Notes: a model not told the origin generated them from the sequence alone. A stretch of DNA of 20,437 nt from an uncultured Bacteroides sp. (GCA_900557355.1 USSR01000033.1:1-20437); one strand, 5' to 3'; positions 7,340 through 15,398 are shown, counted from the first letter of the stretch. Made by a program: numbers and translations.

Positions 7340-7406
7340 TAGTCACCTTATAGAATGACTAATGTCACTTTATAAGGTGATATTTGTCATTCTATAAGGT
7401 GACTAT
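7339..7406. repeat. 21-bp perfect inverted repeat enclosing a third, imperfect palindrome
   Basis: Arms 7339-7359 and 7386-7406 are exact 21-base reverse complements. The 26-base loop holds TCACTTTATAAGGTGA (7365-7380), itself a near-palindrome with two mismatched positions. The unit TGTCAYTYTATAAGGTGA occurs twice in direct orientation (7363-7380 and 7385-7402, 22 bp apart), and all but its last base also occurs inverted at 7343-7359. The spacing of about two helical turns suits a multi-site operator. There is no T-tract on either side. The repeat lies about 200 bp upstream of the channel promoter box and about 115 bp downstream of topB. Confidence 0.85.
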
Positions 7407-7519
7407 CTATCTCCGAAAGAATGAAAATCACTAAAGATACAAAATTAATCAGTGAAAAGCAATAGTGAGGCAGGAAATATAACCATACTGCCAATGGATT
7501 TAATTTATTCCAATACAGA

Positions 7520-9694
7520 TTAGAAATTCTTCCGGAAAGTACATCCATTTCTCCATTCCGAACACCCGTAAGCAGTCTTCCCCTTAATGATAGTTCCTTT
7601 ACCACAAAGTGGACAGGGTTGGCCAACAAAAGCATCTACCCCACCTGTTGCAGAAGGAGTTGAAGCAATTGTAGCCACCGGAGCCGGAGAACCGGGCAAA
7701 TCAGCCTTCACTTCGTTCGTCGTTTTTTCCGCTTTTGGTTTCTTTTCTTTCGGTGTACTTGGTTTTCGTTCACGCTTTTTAGGCTCTTTCTTTGCTTTCT
7801 CTTCGGCTTTTGCAGCTACTGCATCCTGAATAGTAATGCGTCGGTTTGTATTATCAGAAAGTACACTCATCACTATTTCCGAAACCATCTGTTTCAGTTC
7901 TTCGAGAAACTGGCGGGCATCGTATGTCTTCTTTTCAATTTCGCGAAGCTTCTTTTCCCAAATACCTGTCAGTTCCGCCGATTTCAATAATTCTTCGTGA
8001 ATGAGCTGCACCAACTCCACTCCTGTCGGGGTGGCAATCAGGTTCTTTCTCTCCTTACGGATATAATTTCGTTTGAACAGTGTTTCAATGATGGCAGCAC
8101 GGGTAGACGGCCGGCCGATACCATTCTCCTTCAAGGCATCACGAAGTTCATCATTATCCACCAGTTTTCCGGCTGTTTCCATTGCACGGAGCAGTGTTGC
8201 TTCGGTATAAGGTCTGGGCGGCTGTGTCCATTTCTCGTTCAAGTCGGGAATGTGAGGACCACTTTCACCCTTCACAAAGGTAGGGAGTACATTTTCATCC
8301 TCTTCCTCTTTTTCTTCAGTAGGATCTTTTACGTCCTTTGCAAACACGACACGCCATCCCGGTTCCAGGATTTGTTTTCCGGTTACCCGGAATTCTATCT
8401 TATCCACTTCGCCCATGACGGTAGTAGTAGAAATCTTACAGTCCGGATAGAATACGGCTATAAAACGACGGGCTATCAAGTCATAGACACGACGTTCCAT
8501 ATCCGTCAGGTTTTGAGCATAGACTCCGGTGGGGATAATGGCGTGGTGATCCGTCACCTTCGAGTTGTCAAATACCTTTTTCGATTTAGGAAGTGTAGTG
8601 CCGGCTAACGGAGCCGTCAAGACTTCGTAATCACGGAGTCCTTTCAGGATAGCGGGACATTTCGGGTAAATATCATCACTCAAGAAAGTAGTATCAACAC
8701 GCGGATAGGTAGCTACCTTCTTCTCATAAAGAGACTGAATCAGTTTCAGCGTTTCATCAGCCGAATAAGCGAATTTCTTATTACATTCTACCTGAAGAGA
8801 AGTCAAGTCGAACAAACGTGGGGCAAACTCTCTCCCATCTTTCTTGCCAACACTAGTGACTACAAACGGAAGATCCTTTATGCGTTCTACCAATGCCTCG
8901 CCTTCTTCCCGGTTAGCAATAGGGTCGATACCCGGATTATCTATTTTCTTTTTTCCACCGTTCTTTTCTTCTTCCGCAGCAATTTCTTCATCACTTTTGC
9001 GGATAAGTGCGGAAAAAGTGGTATCCCGATAGTTGGTTTTCAGTTCCCAGTATTGCTTGGGTTCGAAATTAGCTATTTCCAACTGACGGTTGACAATCAG
9101 TGCCAGAGTCGGTGTCTGTACACGACCGATAGAGAGTACCTGTTTATTTTGACCGTATTTAATGGTGTAAAGACGGGTGGCGTTCATTCCTAATAGCCAG
9201 TCACCCATTGCACGAGAAAGTCCGGCTTCATAGAGTGACTGAAAATCTGTCTGATCTTTCAGCTTCGCAAACCCTTCCCGGATAGCTTCTTCTGTCAATG
9301 AAGAAATCCACAGACGTTTCACCGGACAGCGTGCACCTGCTTTCTGCATCACCCAACGCTGAATCAATTCTCCCTCTTGCCCGGCATCACCGCAGTTGAT
9401 GATTTCATCTGCGTTCTGCATCAGTCCCTCGATAATGTGGAATTGTTTTTCGTAGGTAGGATTCTCTATCAACTTGATGCCGAAACGTGGAGGAATCATT
9501 GGCAGGCTACCTAAATTCCATGATTTCCAGTTAGGCGTGTATTCATGCGGCTCTTTCAGGGTACAAAGATGCCCGAATGTCCAGGTCACCTGGTATCCGT
9601 TTCCTTCTATATATCCTTCTTTTCTGGTATGAGCGCCGAGTACTTCGGCTATATCGCGTGCTACTGATGGCTTTTCGGCTATGCAAACTATCAT
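7520..9694 (-). CDS. topB: DNA topoisomerase III (type IA)
   Basis: This is a 724-residue type IA topoisomerase that relaxes and decatenates DNA through a transient 5'-phosphotyrosyl link. The N-terminal Toprim domain shows AEKPSVARDIAEVLG (Glu7) and CGDAGQEGELIQRW (101-114). The LSIGRVQTPTLALIV segment (187-201) and the active-site region ATYPRVDTTFLSDD follow, with Tyr330 as the predicted nucleophile. GIGRPSTRAAIIETL is the other conserved block. A Lys/Pro-rich linker (about 640-690) leads to a C-terminal Cys4 zinc ribbon (Cys694, 697, 711, 718). In the Toprim motif the usual DxDxE is DAGQE, so the second Asp is Gly; I believe this is common in Bacteroides homologues. The ATG is preceded by AAGAAGAG and a TAACTTTG box, so the gene appears to be transcribed on its own. 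Confidence 0.95.
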   Translation of the reverse strand: MIVCIAEKPSVARDIAEVLGAHTRKEGYIEGNGYQVTWTFGHLCTLKEPHEYTPNWKSWNLGSLPMIPPRFGIKLIENPTYEKQFHIIEGLMQNADEIINCGDAGQEGELIQRWVMQKAGARCPVKRLWISSLTEEAIREGFAKLKDQTDFQSLYEAGLSRAMGDWLLGMNATRLYTIKYGQNKQVLSIGRVQTPTLALIVNRQLEIANFEPKQYWELKTNYRDTTFSALIRKSDEEIAAEEEKNGGKKKIDNPGIDPIANREEGEALVERIKDLPFVVTSVGKKDGREFAPRLFDLTSLQVECNKKFAYSADETLKLIQSLYEKKVATYPRVDTTFLSDDIYPKCPAILKGLRDYEVLTAPLAGTTLPKSKKVFDNSKVTDHHAIIPTGVYAQNLTDMERRVYDLIARRFIAVFYPDCKISTTTVMGEVDKIEFRVTGKQILEPGWRVVFAKDVKDPTEEKEEEDENVLPTFVKGESGPHIPDLNEKWTQPPRPYTEATLLRAMETAGKLVDNDELRDALKENGIGRPSTRAAIIETLFKRNYIRKERKNLIATPTGVELVQLIHEELLKSAELTGIWEKKLREIEKKTYDARQFLEELKQMVSEIVMSVLSDNTNRRITIQDAVAAKAEEKAKKEPKKRERKPSTPKEKKPKAEKTTNEVKADLPGSPAPVATIASTPSATGGVDAFVGQPCPLCGKGTIIKGKTAYGCSEWRNGCTFRKNF

Positions 9695-9727
9695 TTTTTC
9701 TCTTCTTGTTTTTACACTAACAGTTTA

Positions 9728-9735
9728 CAAAGTTA
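9728..9735 (-). promoter_or_regulatory. Bacteroides -7 promoter box for topB
   Basis: The minus strand reads TAACTTTG, an exact TAnnTTTG match, about 34 bases upstream of the topB ATG. The predicted leader is short and contains an AAGAAGAG ribosome-binding-site-like run just before the start. The -33 element is not clear. Confidence 0.5.
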
Positions 9736-9826
9736 CACGATTATTTCTCATTGACCGCATGAAGAAGGAAAAAATCGGGAACATACAGTTGCAACCTCCC
9801 ATATAAGACTTCATAAATGGCTCATA

Positions 9827-10915
9827 CTAAACTTCCCAGCATTTCCATCCTTTGTTGGCACAGATATACACTACATACGAACGGACATGATAATTGGGAA
9901 ATTTCCTTTTCGTGTCTTCGGCATAGCCTTTCACTTGCTCCACATCTTCCGACAGCGGTTCGGTTAGGGCGGAATACTTCCGGCATTAGCAGCAAATTTC
10001 TTAAGGAAACAAGTTAGGATAGTGGAGTTAAAAAGACGTTCGCCGATGGGGCTGAAACGATAACCGTCGTAGTTGCTCACAATCAGCTGCCAGATTTCCT
10101 CGAAACTTTCTTCGCTTGCACCGGGAGTATATTTATCAAGTACATAACGCAAATATGTCTTCGTTTCTTCATAGGTGAAACCAAGCATATTAAGGAAAGA
10201 CGGTTCCAAGGTAAGAATTTCCGCAATGTTATAACCGATAGTCAAATCATCCATGGTGATAGGCAATACACCGTGCAGAAACAGGTACGGACAGTACCTT
10301 CGCCTATGCCTTTCTTTATCACTTTAAAGAAGGTACGAAGAAAACTGTCGCTGGTGGTCACTTTCTCATAAAGTGGATCGTTATAGGAAGTAAGCAGTTG
10401 ATTGGTGAAATTATCATATTCGTCAATCAGAATATAGGCTTTGGGAAGTCCGTACAAACGGATATAGGCAAGAGCTTCCTCAAGCATCTGGAACGCATTC
10501 CCCCAATTGGTAAATTGAAAATCACCAAACAAATCGCGATTATGCTTCACCATTATTTCTACAGGGCTGCAATTCAAGGCGTCAAAGTTCTTTGCCAGTC
10601 CTTCCATATCATTCGCCATCACCATAGCCGAGAAGTCATAACGAATCACCAAATATTGATTATGCTCTTTCGTAGGATGTTCGCCAATCCAGGTACCGCC
10701 GAAGAGTTCTTCAAAACGATTCGCCTTTGTACGGTCGTAGTAGTGAGCCGGCTGGAGATGAGCAGACTTTTCCCGAAACGGCGGGGACGGAGAAAAACAG
10801 GAGCATTGTAGTCTTCAAGTCCCGGAATATAATTTGTCTTATCAACATAATAGAAGCCACGTTCGCGAAGGTCTGCGAAATCGGTCACTGCGTGTGGAAT
10901 TGTTATTCTTGCCAT
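9827..10915 (-). pseudogene. Decayed AAA-ATPase-like (PF09820/DUF1703-type) gene
   Basis: The original start is the ATG at 10915 (MARITIPHAVTDFADLRERG). The conserved N-terminus GFYYVDKTNYI and the family's degenerate Walker A, VFLRPRRFGKSLLIS, follow. A frameshift near 10750 moves the reading to LAHYYDRTKANRFEELFGG...VIRYDF, which continues through the Walker B-like AYILIDEYDNF. A second frameshift near 10250-10275 moves it to PITMDDLTIGYNIAEILTLE...DGYRFSP and ends at NAGSIPP. A third change near 9965-9985 joins it to an open tail (SEDVEQVKGYAEDTKRKFPN...CANKGWKCWEV, TAG at 9827-9829). The normal middle of the protein and a recognisable PD-(D/E)XK domain are missing, so there is probably also a deletion. 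These ATPases are common multicopy accessory genes in Bacteroides with poorly known function. A promoter box still precedes it. Confidence 0.8.
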
Positions 10916-10943
10916 AATCGACGATTTTTTCTTTCGGTAGAGG

Positions 10944-10951
10944 CAAAAGTA
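10944..10951 (-). promoter_or_regulatory. Bacteroides -7 promoter box upstream of the AAA-ATPase pseudogene
   Basis: The minus strand reads TACTTTTG, an exact TAnnTTTG match, 29 bases upstream of the pseudogene's ATG. The promoter appears intact although the reading frame is broken. It also argues that the true start is the ATG at 10915 rather than a more upstream in-frame ATG that would begin before the promoter. Confidence 0.45.
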
Positions 10952-11106
10952 CCAATAAATTAGTACTATAAAAAAGATATTGCGAAAAAGATAGCTGAAT
11001 ACTAAACTCAAATATGGCTATATACATGAGTCTTTGATGAAAAAGAGAGCAAAACAAGAAAAAATATCAGAGTTATGCACTTATCATGCACAACCCTCTA
11101 TACACG

Positions 11107-11155
11107 AAGGCTGCACAACTCTATACATGATGCATGTATAGAGCTATACAGCCTT
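11107..11155. repeat. Strong two-part hairpin with neighbouring half-site repeats
   Basis: The inner stem is CTCTATACATG-ATG-CATGTATAGAG (11119-11143), with 11 perfect pairs around three bases. A five-base asymmetric bulge on each side leads to an outer stem AAGGCTG/CAGCCTT (11107-11113 with 11149-11155). Nearby direct copies TGCACAAC...CTCTATAC start at 11087 and again at 11112, 25 bp apart. It could be a terminator of a lost minus-strand gene or a protein-binding site. There is no long T-tract. Confidence 0.75.
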
Positions 11156-11412
11156 TCTGCATAAGCTGACAGAGCAATGCTCCATCGTCTAAGAAACATT
11201 TATGTCACAGGGGCGGGAGCCTCTTCCCCCTCTGTCGCCGGAGTCGGAACCGCCTTCTACATCAGGTTTCGTGCCGGCGTAGAAAGTAGCGATAGCGATT
11301 CGAGGCGACCGCTCTTATCGTCTTTGTTGTCAGCTAACCAGATTTTATGAAGAATATCTAAATAAATTATCCATCATTTCAAAAGGCATTACAATTCGTT
11401 ACTGCTTGCAAA

Positions 11413-11457
11413 GCTACATTATTTTCCATACACAAGATGCAATTAAAATAATGTAGC
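11413..11457 (-). terminator. Probable terminator hairpin of the PUL operon
   Basis: The arms GCTACATTATTTT (11413-11425) and AAAATAATGTAGC (11445-11457) are exact 13-base reverse complements with a 19-base loop. The hairpin begins about 30 bases after the stop of the last PUL gene. On the minus strand only a short TTT follows the stem, so termination efficiency is uncertain, but position and symmetry fit an end-of-operon signal. Confidence 0.6.
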
Positions 11458-11487
11458 CTTTTCTTTATGTTCAATCCATGTACTTAT

Positions 11488-13137
11488 TTACCAATCTTTC
11501 TGAAACATATAATAATCTCTTACCGAGTATGGTACTTCTGTTTGCGCCATTGTGGAGCTTGAAAAATCTTCTGGCGCAGGATATTTACATAAAATCCATG
11601 TCGCCCAAGGATCATTCCATACGCTCTCTTTTCCATAATCCATATAAGGGATATCTGCTCCCACCACCACATCTGTTCCACTAAGTGGAGTAAACCGCAT
11701 CATGTTCATATATTCGCCTATTATGGAATTTTCCATCAAGTCCACCTGTTCCTCTTGAGACATGGCGGCTATATCCCTGAGAAATATAGTCCCATATTTC
11801 TTTTCCGGAATTCCAGCTAAAGGACGTATGGTAGCATCAGGTTCGTAAGGTGCTAAAAAGTCTTCCAACGAACTCCAAGCGTAATCCAGATAGTTACCTA
11901 CACTGATGCCCGCTTGCTCATCACAAAGTGCTTCGGTAGTTTCACGGGTATCAACTAACGTAAGCAATTTACCCGGCATCGCATTTTTCAATGCTTTTAT
12001 CAATTTGGCATATGAAGTGTCATTTATGGGTGCCATTCCCTCTTTGCCATAACCTGCTCCTTTGTCCCAAAGATTAATACCATCTAAATCATAAAGGCTG
12101 ACAGCTGTTTGTACTTGTGCCGCAAAGTCACTAATTTGTGCATCTGTCAAGTTTGCGAATCCCAATCCGGTTCCGCCACCCATAATGGCAAGACAGACTT
12201 TCAACCCATTCTCTTGCATAGGCCGCAGATAGTGACTATGATTTTTCAGTACATACTCCATATCAGTCGTATAGGTCAGTGTCGCGTGTCCTTGTACTTC
12301 TTTCAAAAAAGCCGTACGTACATTCAAAATATCCAATAAAGGACCTTTATAAATGTTCGTTTCCTCAAATCCTTCACTCATATCAAAAAAATCGACACTA
12401 AGCGAAAACTGAGCTGCAATCAAAGGATTCATGACTTCCGTGTCTATGTAAGCTATTACAGTGCCCGGCTTTTCTCCTATCTCCTTTTGATCTTCAACAG
12501 GACTAATGATGTAATATATCTGATCAATAAGTTCCCCTGTTTCCACCTCAACAGCCTGAATCGGGAAAAGATAAGTATAGTTGCTACTTAGATATTCTCT
12601 TTCAAAAAGCAATTTGACCTTCTCTGACTTCCGTTCTCCCGCCCGTATAGTTACAATGGCTTCTTTTCCTCCGTTTAGCGATAAGGTATTTCCTAATCCG
12701 TTATTCCCTGGAATATTAAAATCAGAACCTTGAGTCTTTATTTTATACTCTCTACGGAATGTCTCTACTACAAAGCTTGTATAACTGCCACCATTTTTCA
12801 TCGTTTCATTATTTGCATAAGCATCCTCCATAGCAATCTTCAAAGTAATATCCTTTTCAAGTGGCTTTGGAAGGATAAGGCAAAGTTCATCTTTCCTTCC
12901 TAAATCAGTTTCATCACGTCCTTCCAAAGTTGGATCTCCGATACTGAGCAATACAATCTTACTCTCCGGGCAAAGCGTACTATTCAAAGTACCCTTACCA
13001 TTGGCAGTTTCTACACCTTCAGTTGACTGTCCATGTGTAACATCGGGATTGATTATCATAGCATCGTCCTGACAAGACAAGAGCATTAACAGCAACCCCG
13101 CTACAGCACACATATATTGTATTATCTTTTTCATCAC
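11488..13137 (-). CDS. Surface lipoprotein with BT_3987-N (DUF1735) domain and a GH18 (endo-beta-N-acetylglucosaminidase-like) domain lacking catalytic acids
   Basis: This is a 549-residue lipoprotein: the signal peptide ends at LLSC (Cys22), followed by acidic residues (QDD) that fit surface export. Residues about 50-215 fit the BT_3987-like N-terminal (DUF1735) beta domain. Residues about 225-540 fit a GH18 TIM barrel of the Endo H/Endo F type: GTVIAYIDTE, KVCLAIMGGGTGLGFANLTD (313-332) and YDLDGINLWDKGAGYG (349-364). In Endo H-type enzymes the last segment reads like LDGVDFDDEY. Here the first motif Asp (352) remains, but the following acids are Asn355 and Trp357, and the catalytic Glu is Lys359. 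Endoglycosidase activity is therefore unlikely, and a glycan-binding role is the better inference. It is the last gene of the PUL operon, 16 bases after the LamG gene, and is followed by a hairpin. The ortholog position corresponds to BT3987 in the high-mannose N-glycan locus (from memory). Confidence 0.85.
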   Translation of the reverse strand: MMKKIIQYMCAVAGLLLMLLSCQDDAMIINPDVTHGQSTEGVETANGKGTLNSTLCPESKIVLLSIGDPTLEGRDETDLGRKDELCLILPKPLEKDITLKIAMEDAYANNETMKNGGSYTSFVVETFRREYKIKTQGSDFNIPGNNGLGNTLSLNGGKEAIVTIRAGERKSEKVKLLFEREYLSSNYTYLFPIQAVEVETGELIDQIYYIISPVEDQKEIGEKPGTVIAYIDTEVMNPLIAAQFSLSVDFFDMSEGFEETNIYKGPLLDILNVRTAFLKEVQGHATLTYTTDMEYVLKNHSHYLRPMQENGLKVCLAIMGGGTGLGFANLTDAQISDFAAQVQTAVSLYDLDGINLWDKGAGYGKEGMAPINDTSYAKLIKALKNAMPGKLLTLVDTRETTEALCDEQAGISVGNYLDYAWSSLEDFLAPYEPDATIRPLAGIPEKKYGTIFLRDIAAMSQEEQVDLMENSIIGEYMNMMRFTPLSGTDVVVGADIPYMDYGKESVWNDPWATWILCKYPAPEDFSSSTMAQTEVPYSVRDYYMFQKDW

Positions 13138-13153
13138 TTATCTCCTTTTTAGC

Positions 13154-14458
13154 TTATTGTTCATTGTTAATCTTCGGAACCTCTATTCCGCTAGGCCATA
13201 ATTCGGCATCTGTTTTACTATAAGCTTCCACGTGGTCGCTTGCTTTCCAATAAGGAACCACTTTCGCATTGTTCCCATGTCCAGTCCGGTCTTCCACTTC
13301 CAGCCCTGTTCCCTCATCGAACTTCCAATAGGCACACAAAGTAGGTTCTTCGGTCGGGTTAGGAATATCATACATATTCTGACAAATCTGCTCTTGTGTA
13401 CGAGCTATGCTCCAGATACGGGCTTCACAGATTTCACCGTTAAATTGACGACTCAAGTCGTGTGACTCTGTATAAGAACGACCGAAGTAGAAATTGTGAT
13501 CTCCACCATTTCCAAATTCATCATCAGGCACTTTATCACCCAAACTGATGCTAGTCAGGTCACTTTTACCATGATTGGTACTAATGCTCTGCAACTGCCC
13601 GTTTACATAATAAGCGATAGTCTTAGTAGCCAAATCCCATGTCAACGCCACATGATACCATTCACCGGCTTGCAGTTGTTTGGTCTTGCTCGCTTCGGGA
13701 AATTTACCAAAAGTTGTCTGTACCTGCAACTGCTGGCGAGGGAAGTTGGCGTCTCCCAAACGCATTTGAAGATACATTTCAATGCCCATAATGGAAGAGA
13801 TTTCGGTGCCTTCGTCAAACGTATTCACCCGTATAATCGCCTCCATCGTCACAGCGCTTAGATTATTCACAACATCCGCCGTCGCACTTCCCTTATCAAA
13901 TCCTGGAACGGTAACATAGACATTCTTGAGATTCATTGCCGTTGTTATAGCACTAGAGCGACGCACCAGATAATACATTGTGCGTGAGCCGTCCATTACT
14001 CCCACTCCTTCAGCCCCGCCAATAGAAAGCGGACAGAGGTAAGTGGCGTCAATCTCCAGTTCGTCGAGTTTCAAGAATCGAATACTGATGTCTTCCGAAG
14101 TCGTTTTTCCGGCAGGAATTGTAACGGACTCCTGCGATAATTGATAATGTTCGGCAGGCAACATCTCATAATGAGTGTCATTCTTCGCATTATATACACC
14201 GACTAATGAAGGATCTACCTTTAAACTTACCTTGGAATCATCCCCTGCAGGATATGACAATTTCACTGTAAACGTTTTCGTCTGGCTCGTTACTTTACGA
14301 TTAAAAGTAAAAGTTTCCGTATTCTTACTAGCAGCCACATTCAGGTATGCCGAATTATCGAACGGTGACTTTTCGCTGTAATCCGTATTATCACAGGCAA
14401 CCAGCAGAAATAACAAAACTGCAGCTGCAAAGCACTGATAAAGTTTATGTATTCTCAT
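13154..14458 (-). CDS. Surface lipoprotein with BT_3987-N (DUF1735) and LamG/concanavalin-like domains
   Basis: This is a 434-residue lipoprotein with lipobox LLVAC (Cys22) followed by DNTD. Residues about 35-165 fit the BT_3987-like N-terminal (DUF1735) domain, with KTFTVKLSYPAGDDSKVSLKV-type strands and SVTIPAGKTTSEDISIRF. Residues about 195-395 fit a laminin-G/concanavalin-like jelly roll (Laminin_G_3): AGEWYHVALTWD (264-275), YYVNGQ, FNGEICEARIWSIARTQEQI (339-358) and AYWKFDEGTG. This pairing is typical of surface glycan-binding proteins in Bacteroides glycan loci. It lies 12 bases after the GH18-like lipoprotein gene and 16 before the next, so it is in the operon. It has no catalytic motif. 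The likely role is holding glycan at the cell surface beside the SusCD transporter. Confidence 0.88.
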   Translation of the reverse strand: MRIHKLYQCFAAAVLLFLLVACDNTDYSEKSPFDNSAYLNVAASKNTETFTFNRKVTSQTKTFTVKLSYPAGDDSKVSLKVDPSLVGVYNAKNDTHYEMLPAEHYQLSQESVTIPAGKTTSEDISIRFLKLDELEIDATYLCPLSIGGAEGVGVMDGSRTMYYLVRRSSAITTAMNLKNVYVTVPGFDKGSATADVVNNLSAVTMEAIIRVNTFDEGTEISSIMGIEMYLQMRLGDANFPRQQLQVQTTFGKFPEASKTKQLQAGEWYHVALTWDLATKTIAYYVNGQLQSISTNHGKSDLTSISLGDKVPDDEFGNGGDHNFYFGRSYTESHDLSRQFNGEICEARIWSIARTQEQICQNMYDIPNPTEEPTLCAYWKFDEGTGLEVEDRTGHGNNAKVVPYWKASDHVEAYSKTDAELWPSGIEVPKINNEQ

Positions 14459-14470
14459 AGCTTACATCGT

Positions 14471-15373
14471 TTAATGAACCGAAGCAGGATTCAGGAATTG
14501 AATACCTCCACGGGTCTGTTTATAAATAATATCAGTATCGTAGTAATCGGCAGAGATATTGTAAATAGCAATACCTCCCAATGGCGTTTCCATATTGAGA
14601 GCACCGTAAGCAGCTCCGGCGATGGCATTGCGCGTCACTCCGTTATTGTCGGTTAATGTACCGTCAGGAGTGACGGCCCACAGCAGACGATCCGGTGCGG
14701 CCTTGCCATATCCGGTGGCATAGAGCACGGAGGTTTCTATATCATATTCATCGGATGCAGCGGAAATATCAAGTACGAAATAGTTGAAAAGGCTGCGCTG
14801 CGCTTCCGGCAACAATGAAGGGGTACCTTCAAAAACTAACAGACACGGTGTCTGTCCCAAAGCATCTACCAGTGGCTTTAACACCGAAACATCTACCGCA
14901 GAGCCTTCCGAACCGAGGGCAATCCCGTCAAATGTCCCTGTACGCACTGCCTCAACAGCAGAGGTAATAGAGGTATTCTGTTTATCTTTAGCCGTGCAAT
15001 CTATATAGTAAAGCACCTTCGTTCCATAATCCTCACGTACCAACTTCATATCCTCCCGGTCATATTCGGAAAGACGGTCTGCATTACGCATCGTTACTAT
15101 ATCGATACTATCCGGCAACGCACGAAGAAAATCCTTCTCACCGATAGATACTTCTGGAGCATTATCCAACCGGGCATAAACGACAGCGTGTTTCGTTGCC
15201 TTATACGCACGTAGATTCTGCGTATATGCCGCATATTCTTGCGGATTCTGTTCCTTAAACCCATTCACCTGACTATCGTGTATTTCCATTTCCGTCCAGT
15301 CGTCGCAACTGATGGTGGCAACCGACAGGAAAGTAGTCAGTAGGCATAACTTAAAGATTGATTTATATTTCAT
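14471..15373 (-). CDS. GH18-like surface lipoprotein with degenerate catalytic motif (probable surface glycan-binding protein)
   Basis: This is a 300-residue lipoprotein: the signal peptide ends TISC (Cys23) followed by DDWTEME. The rest has a GH18-type TIM-barrel pattern: KHAVVYARLD (61-70), GTKVLYYIDC (117-126), RTGTFDGIALGSEGS (144-158), PCLLVFEGTP and a C-terminal GGIAIYNIS strand. In the DxxDxDxE-type motif Asp149 and Glu156 are kept, but the two internal Asp positions are Ala152 and Gly154. Substrate-assisted GH18 chemistry needs the Asp before the Glu, so activity is doubtful. It lies directly after the SusD-like gene (25-base gap), as BT3985-type proteins do in the B. thetaiotaomicron N-glycan locus (from memory). 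A glycan-binding role is favoured over hydrolysis. Confidence 0.8.
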   Translation of the reverse strand: MKYKSIFKLCLLTTFLSVATISCDDWTEMEIHDSQVNGFKEQNPQEYAAYTQNLRAYKATKHAVVYARLDNAPEVSIGEKDFLRALPDSIDIVTMRNADRLSEYDREDMKLVREDYGTKVLYYIDCTAKDKQNTSITSAVEAVRTGTFDGIALGSEGSAVDVSVLKPLVDALGQTPCLLVFEGTPSLLPEAQRSLFNYFVLDISAASDEYDIETSVLYATGYGKAAPDRLLWAVTPDGTLTDNNGVTRNAIAGAAYGALNMETPLGGIAIYNISADYYDTDIIYKQTRGGIQFLNPASVH

Positions 15374-15398
15374 AATCTCATTGATTTAAAGGTTCGTT

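Larger units (their letters stand above)
7078..7519. other. 442-bp intergenic region between topB and the channel operon
   Basis: No credible gene is visible. The side nearer the channel gene (7078-7260) is AT-rich and holds its predicted promoter box. The section 7318-7406 holds three stacked palindromes, described separately. The section 7407-7519, just after the topB stop, has no obvious hairpin-plus-T-tract terminator. Confidence 0.7.
10952..11487. other. Gene-poor stretch between the PUL operon and the AAA-ATPase pseudogene
   Basis: No intact gene is visible. Reading from low to high coordinates it contains an AT-rich section (10952-11070), a cluster of TGCACAAC/CTCTATAC half-sites ending in a strong hairpin (11074-11155), a higher-GC section (11190-11330) and the presumed PUL terminator (11413-11457). 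On the minus strand, 11189-11305 has a short open stretch reading IAIATFYAGTKPDVEGGSDSGD and ending at a TAG. This may be the 3' remnant of a lost gene, with the hairpin as its terminator, but I cannot assign it to a family. Confidence 0.5.

Noticed and set aside
7339..7406. Phase-variable invertible promoter
   Set aside because: Bacteroides invertible promoters have inverted repeats flanking a longer segment with a promoter and usually a nearby recombinase. Here the loop is 26 bases and contains no TAnnTTTG box.
7387..7635. 82-codon minus-strand open frame at the topB 3' end
   Set aside because: It overlaps the topB zinc-ribbon region out of frame, runs through the palindromes and has no start signal. 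It is a shadow of topB.
7997..8608. 203-codon plus-strand open frame inside topB
   Set aside because: It is antisense to a well-conserved enzyme, has no promoter or ribosome-binding site, and its composition (Cys/Phe/His-rich) is typical of a shadow frame.
7318..11155. CRISPR array
   Set aside because: The repeats here are palindromic half-sites with at most three copies and no regular spacers, and no cas genes are in the window.
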